Source: Paraglomus occultum (lineage: Eukaryota > Glomeromycota > Glomeromycetes > Paraglomerales > Paraglomeraceae). Taken from it: a stretch of 11,975 nt of DNA. The translations under genes and the position numbers were made by a program. Under the pieces are notes generated by a model that ran no database searches, was not told the origin of the DNA, and was given only the letters and a program-made list of their open reading frames with translations. The stretch is taken from positions 1-11,975 of the forward strand of contig CAJVPJ010001139.1 of the NCBI GenBank assembly GCA_910592205.1, read 5' to 3'. Shown in pieces: positions 7,212-11,975 of this stretch (the stretch's first letter is position 1; each line of letters begins with the position of its first letter).

Positions 7212-7459
7212 TTAGCTGTAATATGAATAATATAATATATAATGTATCAAATTACTGTTACGACTTTAAAGTCGGACGGGACAGGGTTATAAACTGTTTC
7301 AAATCTATTGTTCCTCAACTTTTGGGTTACAATAACGAGTTTAACAAACAAAGACTCTTTGATTATTCCCATATACGAACACAAACGGGTGATTCAATAA
7401 AAATCTATAGGCTCAGATGGTGGGACGTGATTTTCAATCTCGGTGTTAATGAAATTTAG

Positions 7460-8900
7460 CGGACAATATGTATCACTTTTATTGCAAATCTAGATGTAAG
7501 ATATTGTTTTATACGTTTCCCCAATTTTGTAAAGTGTACAAATTGTTAATGTTTATTGTGATTTAATTGATTAAAGTGGCCAAGCAAAGTGTCGCAAAAA
7601 TTTCCGACAGGCTTTCTTTGTTAATATTAAAAAAAAATAGTTGTGCACTATACGTACGCAAGTGCTATTTTGGTGCACAGCCGATGAACTCTATTTTGTG
7701 TAATTACATTTATTCATTTAGAAATAGATAATTACACAGAAAAATTTTAAGGTTTGGAGAAGGTAAAGGGTAACAATCCACAACACGAAAATTAAATTAA
7801 TGTTTATTAATTTTACAATTAGTTGGATAATCTATAACACACCCCTTAATATTGACGTAAATAGATTTCCACGATATTAGCACTAGTATGAGAACAAAGA
7901 GGCTTGCTTGTTATTTTGTTTAAACAAACATAGAAACCTAATGCAATTTATTCCTAACCTGCTAATAAATGTATGTAAATAAATAATAATTAACACGTTG
8001 GCTTTACAGTTTGTAGTAATTAAATGAGCGTTGATAGAATTTGGTTTAATTTAGCAGAGATAAGTTTATGGTAATTTGCCTTACACTTATCTCGTTGATG
8101 TGAATCTAAATTTTAGTAAGGCAACGTTTTGACGTATACAAATACCAGCCTATGTACACATCTCTCTCGTTCGGGTAATCTAATGTCGGGTTAATTTAAA
8201 ACTTAAAAATTTCAAGTTTACGAATACCCGCATGACCTGCACAAATCTTATCTTGTTCGGATAATATCTAAAATTTTCAACAAGATGTGATTACACGTCA
8301 GTTTCTAAAATAACAGTAAATTGCTATATAAAGTTTGTTACATAACACTTTATATTGTTACGGTAATCCGAAAAAAGTCTTTCATATAATAATAAGCAAG
8401 CTTCGTTATTTGTTTATATATTGTCTTTGATTGGTTAAATTTATATGTATAAAGCGTGGGGATAGAATGTCAATCGCTGCATAATAATAATCAGTAAGAT
8501 TAACTAAGAGTTTATTTACAGTACATTATTGTTGCAGCATGTGAATATGTCGAAATACGATACATTTTATCTGCATATCCACTTTTCCACGATAAATATG
8601 TAAAACAGATACGAATATCTTCGTTGAGGTTTGCTAAGCCCTTAAGCATCGCATCCTATTTTGAAAAAGGTTTGCTTGCTGCACTTCTAATATACATAAG
8701 TAACAATTACAGAATATACAGTTCATATACCGTAGAATAACAAAGAACGTAATAGTAAACAAATACCTATCATACCTAAAAGACTTTGTAGGTGCTGTCT
8801 GGGCCTCTACTCGGTAACACATCTTTTCATTTGTTCCAAGTAAGAAAATATAATCCATATTATACCGATTGTTGCTGACTATGGCGCCATAAACACTTAT
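7460..8900. other. AT-rich stretch with small inverted repeats, no gene seen
   Basis: No supported coding region was found. Visible structure: an inverted repeat TGTGTAATTA/TAATTACACA (7697-7706, 7729-7738), the crossed inverted repeats at 8057-8124, and a patch with several CGGGTAAT/TACCCG words (8170-8230) that resembles a worn repeat. A CCAAT-type ATTGG and TATAAA pair (about 8429-8453, plus) could pass for a promoter, but no gene follows it. A 97-codon minus-strand frame at 8634-8927 is only partly coding-like and was left out. Confidence 0.45.
8057..8124. repeat. Two crossed 9-bp inverted repeats (pseudoknot topology)
   Basis: GAGATAAGT (8057-8065) pairs with ACTTATCTC (8085-8093), and TTGCCTTAC (8076-8084) pairs with GTAAGGCAA (8116-8124). 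The two stems interlock, with the second strand of stem 1 directly abutting the first strand of stem 2, which is the geometry of an H-type pseudoknot if transcribed. All 18 pairs are perfect. No adjacent gene suggests a role; a decayed nested foldback is an alternative. Confidence 0.5.
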
Positions 8901-8934
8901 ATTGTATTTGTGTTGTGCAAAATACAAAGCAATT

Positions 8935-9491
8935 CACTCTTCTCTAGTTCGAGACGACGTTGTTAATCCTGAAGCCGAGTCGTATAAACTATTGACAATC
9001 GTCAAGTTCTATTTCGATAACAAAGAGTTCACGGTCCAACATCCAATTGGGTGGGTTCAAAGTCTAAAAATGATGTGCGTCGAACCTTTTTCTTGTATAC
9101 TGATAAACGTTTTATTTTGGCATGTTTCGTAGTCGATTGAGGAAATGAATATTAATCTCTAAGCATATAATGTGTGATAGATTCATTTTATTGGAACGTT
9201 CCGGTCCATTCTGTGATTTCGGGTTTGTTACTATTTGCTCCAAATAAAATGTATTGTGTTGATATCATCCAATGTAATCTAAGTGCATGGGATTATTGTA
9301 ACCTAATATCCCGAAACGGGCCATGTTCTTCTGTTTGTTACACACGTAACGCACAACCTCTCCTTGAATTAGAACGCTAATTACAAGTCGAAGAAATCAG
9401 AAAAACACAAGCAAAAATATCAGAAAAGATAACCTCTTTTACGAAATTATCTGTTTACCCAGTATTGAATACTGATAGTAATGATAAATGA
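8935..9491 (+). pseudogene. Broken coding region, probably of a transposon-associated or expanded fungal family
   Basis: The plus strand reads SSLVRDDVVNPEAESYKLL, TIVKFYFDNKEFTVQHPIGW and VQSLKMMCVEPF (8935 to about 9075), then SIEEMNINL after a stop at 9130. In another frame come FYWNVPVHSVISGLLLFAPN and KMYCVDIIQCNLSAWDYCNL (9183-9300), then QPLLELER, a TAA at 9378, and in the same frame LQVEEIRKTQAKISEKITSF (coiled-coil-like), ending at a TGA at 9489-9491. The KFYF...W.QSL...EPF and VPVHSI...APNK...VDII pattern recalls, from memory, proteins that ride with transposons or expanded families in mycorrhizal fungi. At least two stops and one frame change make it non-functional as it stands. 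Confidence 0.42.
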
Positions 9492-10258
9492 TCGAAAAAC
9501 ATGCTAAATTATTAGACCTGGTAACTTTCAGGTAATTAATTCGGCTTCTCATTAAAGAGTGTGCTTCTGTTCCACAATCAAATAAAAAGCCAAATAAGTC
9601 AAGTGGCAGTGAGGTGAAATGTTTCGAATTTTGTCAGCACCGACTGTATGTGAAATTGATCAAATGAGACTGGAAAAAGTCCAAACTTGAGTATTTTATT
9701 AAAAATGTATCTTGTAAATACTCGGACAAGTAATAAAATATATCGGTAAAGTCTTATCAGCATAATAATAGTTAGTACAAAAGAAATAAATCTAACGTGG
9801 CTATGTTTATTAAACACTTTTCATTGATGGTGAAGGCAGAATAAGTCGCCCATTTTAGGTGCTTGACAGTACGTTTTCAATAGCGATTATACGTCAAAGT
9901 CCATGACAATGTTCACATTTAGACTATAATTTATGTTACTTTCTTATGAACGCTATACTTAAAATGGCCACTAATACAAGCTTGCTTTTTATATTATCAC
10001 GTTGTTATTAAAGAATATGCTTACGCCAATCTAATATGTTACAACTCAAGACAAATTAAAATATTATGCTAACCAAGCGTGCAAGTACGCTGCTGCATAT
10101 TCCAAAAACTGTGTTACTTCACTCACAAACGTATAAAATAAACACAATTTTCACTACCATCAGATTTACAAGATCGACCTGACATTCGACACACTCTTCC
10201 ATTACGATCAAATATATCTCCTCATCAAAAAAAGAAAAAGAAGACCAATATAATATTA
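9492..10258. other. AT-rich stretch, nothing identified
   Basis: Both strands were read; open frames are short, with composition like the surrounding non-coding DNA. I see no repeat, terminus or splice-flanked exon that I can support. Confidence 0.45.
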
Positions 10259-10638
10259 TTACCTTCTGCCCGCGATTTATAAAGACAAGCATGCAACAGA
10301 ATACACGTCTGCACAAGACGCGCGGAATTTCGAGCACAGCGAGAAGACGTCAAACACGGCGTCTTGGCCAAATAATTACTAGACGTCCCCCAACTTCCAG
10401 AATCGTCCCAAGACGCTGCTGCCGTTCGGGCAAACAACAATTAATCCGCATCCAACAAACAATATATACCGTTTACAATATATTTTTAACTGAGCTTCCC
10501 GTTGACTATATCGACGGAGATGGAAAATCTCACGAACGGTTTTTACGATGTGTGCTTATCACTGAAACAGAATACGAACATTGGGCAACGTTTGTTCTTT
10601 TGAAAAAAACTCGGCACGATTTTCCTTCACCCGCATAA
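10225..10638 (+). CDS. Hypothetical coding region in a GC-richer patch, family unknown
   Basis: An ATG at 10291 opens 115 codons to a TAA at 10636-10638. The first half is very Arg-rich (SSTARRRQTRRLGQIITRRP), which suggests it is out of the true frame. The second half, TVYNIFLTELPVDYIDGDGK, SHERFLRCVLITETEYEHW and FVLLKKTRHDFPSPA, looks coding. Over 10260-10370 a different plus frame reads better (KDKHATEYTSAQDARNFEHS, then SEKTSNTASWPNNY and a TAG at 10379). The natural reading is one old gene with a frame change between about 10380 and 10450. GC content is clearly above the flanks. The minus strand is also open here (SWDDSGSWGTSSNYLAKTPC), so strand is uncertain. No family recognised. Confidence 0.3.
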   Translation, partial: SKKEKEDQYNIITFCPRFIKTSMQQNTRLHKTRGISSTARRRQTRRLGQIITRRPPTSRIVPRRCCRSGKQQLIRIQQTIYTVYNIFLTELPVDYIDGDGKSHERFLRCVLITETEYEHWATFVLLKKTRHDFPSPA

Positions 10639-10639
10639 T

Positions 10640-11760
10640 ATTTAAAAGTAAAGAAGGATTTTTAGATTATAAAGTCCTGAAAAAGTAGTTTCTTATTGGA
10701 TCAAAATGTGGGAACACCCGGACCAGGAATTTCTATGCACTAAGTCATCCATTTGGCAATGTGGCGGAACAATTAAGACATAGTTTTTGCAATGTTCTCA
10801 TGTCTGAAAACTACGCTTATTAGTCAGTAATTAATCTCTCTTGCGTTTGAGATTAGTTAAAAGTTATTATCTGTACAGTAGATTACCATTAACAATGTCG
10901 ATTTCTCGCCATAGGTAACAAGATACGTCAAAGGTTTTTTTTTTTACTTTGAATTTAGTTTAGTATGTTTGCATATTTGGCAACGTTATGGGTTTTATTT
11001 TTGATGTTCGATATATGGAATCATTTTAGCTTATTCTCAGACATCTTCGATAGATATTCTACTATAATAGTTAACGTAGCTCGGATTTGCTTGAAAAAAG
11101 AAAAAAAAACGAGTCTTTATATTTATATTACTAGTTTTTGAAATAGTTCGAGTTTTTAGACTTTACAATTCAAGAGATTCTCCTACATAATATTAATATT
11201 TAGACTCTTAAATAAAAGATTGCTTTCTAAAACTCTTTTTACCGGGGGGGCATGCCTGTGTTTTATGTTACAAACTGTCTAATATGTGAATGCTTTTCGT
11301 AGAAAAGAAAAAACCTTGCAGGTTTAGCTTACATCTTGCACATTTGTGCATACCAATATCTCGATATTCATTACCAATCATATCATCGAAGTGTTGCAGA
11401 CTAGGTTAAACATGAAGCACTAGGAGTTTGATATTCAACGATGATAACGTCATGTGATACATATTAATAGTAGGCATATCAGAAGTTTTACCACCGTTCA
11501 GGGTCTATTTCTACAGCTTTTATGTTATTTTTATTGTAAATTGCTTTTAGGCGCTTCTGACCGCGTCCAACATGGGCAAAACTAAGGAATCAGAAACTAA
11601 CCTAAACGATTGGATTTACTGATCAATGTATAATCAAAGTACTGACAACCATGGCGAAACGCGACTGCGTTTACATAAACAGAGAGTAATGCTCAAAGTA
11701 CAGCAACAATGACGAATAAGTCAGAGCATTTTGACCGAAATAAAAGTTTGCTGATTAGAT
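10640..11760. other. AT-rich stretch with one exon-like patch
   Basis: Most of it shows nothing. At 11527-11705 (plus) a T-rich TTGCTTTTAG acceptor-like site precedes GCGCTTCTGACCGCG, reading ALLTASNMGKTKESETNLND and WIY, a TGA, then in the same frame NQSTDNHGETRLRLHKQRV and a second TGA. It could be a last exon or a decayed coding scrap; no matching donor was found. A run of seven G at 11245 is isolated. Confidence 0.3.
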
Positions 11761-11768
11761 TGTATATA

Positions 11769-11975
11769 CAGTGACACCTCCATAAGTGCAACCCCCATAA
11801 GTGCAACCCCCATAAGTGCAACCCCCCTCTAAATGCAACACTTTAATAGATTTATTTCCCCAAGTGCAACTCACGTGATTCCCGTAATGTTATTTCAGTA
11901 TTTGTTGAGGAAAAATGATCAATACAATACGCCTGGGATAATGTTACATCTGATGTCATTTCTAATTGCTGGAAA
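11769..11975 (+). mobile_element. Pogo/Tigger-type DNA transposon, internally deleted, left part
   Basis: CAGTGACACCTCCATAAGTG begins at 11769 right after a TA, the usual pogo/Tigger terminal repeat start and target site. The terminal repeat is followed by a 15-nt tandem array and a CCCCAAGTGCAAC variant. From 11919 to the edge a frame reads SIQYAWDNVTSDVISNCWK, the conserved AW-N-V-T...I-NCW(K) stretch found near the C-terminus of Tigger-type DDE transposases. Having C-terminal transposase sequence only 150 bases from the left end means most of the coding region is missing between them, so this is a non-autonomous deletion derivative. A TGA at 11916 lies in frame just upstream. The right end is outside the window. 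Confidence 0.72.
11782..11826 (+). repeat. 15-bp tandem repeat, three exact copies
   Basis: The unit ATAAGTGCAACCCCC occurs three times without change (11782, 11797, 11812), followed by diverged copies (CTCTAAATGCAACAC and CCCCAAGTGCAACTC). It lies inside the terminal region of the pogo-type element, so the array looks like multiplication of its terminal motif, perhaps extra transposase-binding sites. Confidence 0.8.

Noticed and set aside
7223-7459. 78-codon plus-strand frame
   Set aside because: No recognisable motif, AT-rich codons and no splice or promoter context; within chance length for this composition. The 14-nt palindrome CGACTTTAAAGTCG at 7261 inside it was also judged to be chance.
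8429-8453. CCAAT-like plus TATAAA promoter
   Set aside because: No coding region or transcript-like structure follows within several hundred bases on the plus strand.
8634-8927. 97-codon minus-strand frame
   Set aside because: Only the first half looks protein-like; the second half is hydrophobic and Cys/Phe/Tyr-rich as expected from AT-rich non-coding DNA, and it overlaps the start of better plus-strand traces.
9599-9817. 72-codon minus-strand frame
   Set aside because: Composition is typical of translated AT-rich intergenic DNA; no motif.
10119-10440. Two minus-strand frames over the GC-richer patch
   Set aside because: The Ser/Cys/Arg-rich and poly-Phe sequences look like complements of plus-strand coding-like frames; kept only as a note on strand uncertainty.
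1-11975. CRISPR array, toxin-antitoxin pair, integron or other prokaryotic system
   Set aside because: There are no regularly spaced repeats with unique spacers, no Shine-Dalgarno-led compact ORFs and no operon layout; introns and transposon types point to a eukaryote.

Overview
The window reads as AT-rich, gene-poor eukaryotic nuclear DNA. Several protein traces match, from memory, gene families that are strongly expanded in arbuscular mycorrhizal fungi (Glomeromycotina, the Rhizophagus/Gigaspora kind of genome). Exons with GT/AG introns, pogo-like and Tc1-like transposon pieces, a MITE-like inverted repeat and many frameshifted coding remnants all fit that type of repeat-rich genome. No bacterial operon, CRISPR array or rRNA is visible. 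No database search was possible, so the organism assignment is an inference.

Layout. Bases 1-969 (minus strand) hold the only gene that looks intact: the 5' part of a Crinkler/CR-effector-like protein, made of a short coiled-coil exon, a 232-nt intron, and an exon carrying a PD-(D/E)XK nuclease-like core that runs off the left edge. Bases 1000-2110 are non-coding, with a tRNA-like patch and a strong hairpin. Bases 2115-3605 (plus) are a decayed member of a lineage-expanded family, still with two recognisable introns but carrying several frameshifts, a stop and an internal deletion. From 3670 to 4560 lies a cluster of transposon debris: a pogo-like end, a CCCCGACA inverted-repeat MITE, the N-terminal half of a Tc1-like transposase on the minus strand, and a second possible transposon end. 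Bases 5179-6621 (minus) are a long run of coding traces in changing frames whose family I do not recognise; it is the best candidate for something undescribed. Bases 6715-7200 are poor in G on the plus strand. Bases 7460-8900 are AT-rich filler with one pseudoknot-like arrangement. Bases 8935-9491 (plus) are another broken coding region. Bases 10260-10640 are a GC-richer patch open in several frames. At 11769 a pogo/Tigger-type element begins and runs off the right edge.

The genes do not form a pathway. The coherent picture is one living effector-type gene at the edge of a repeat-rich block of dead genes and dead transposons.
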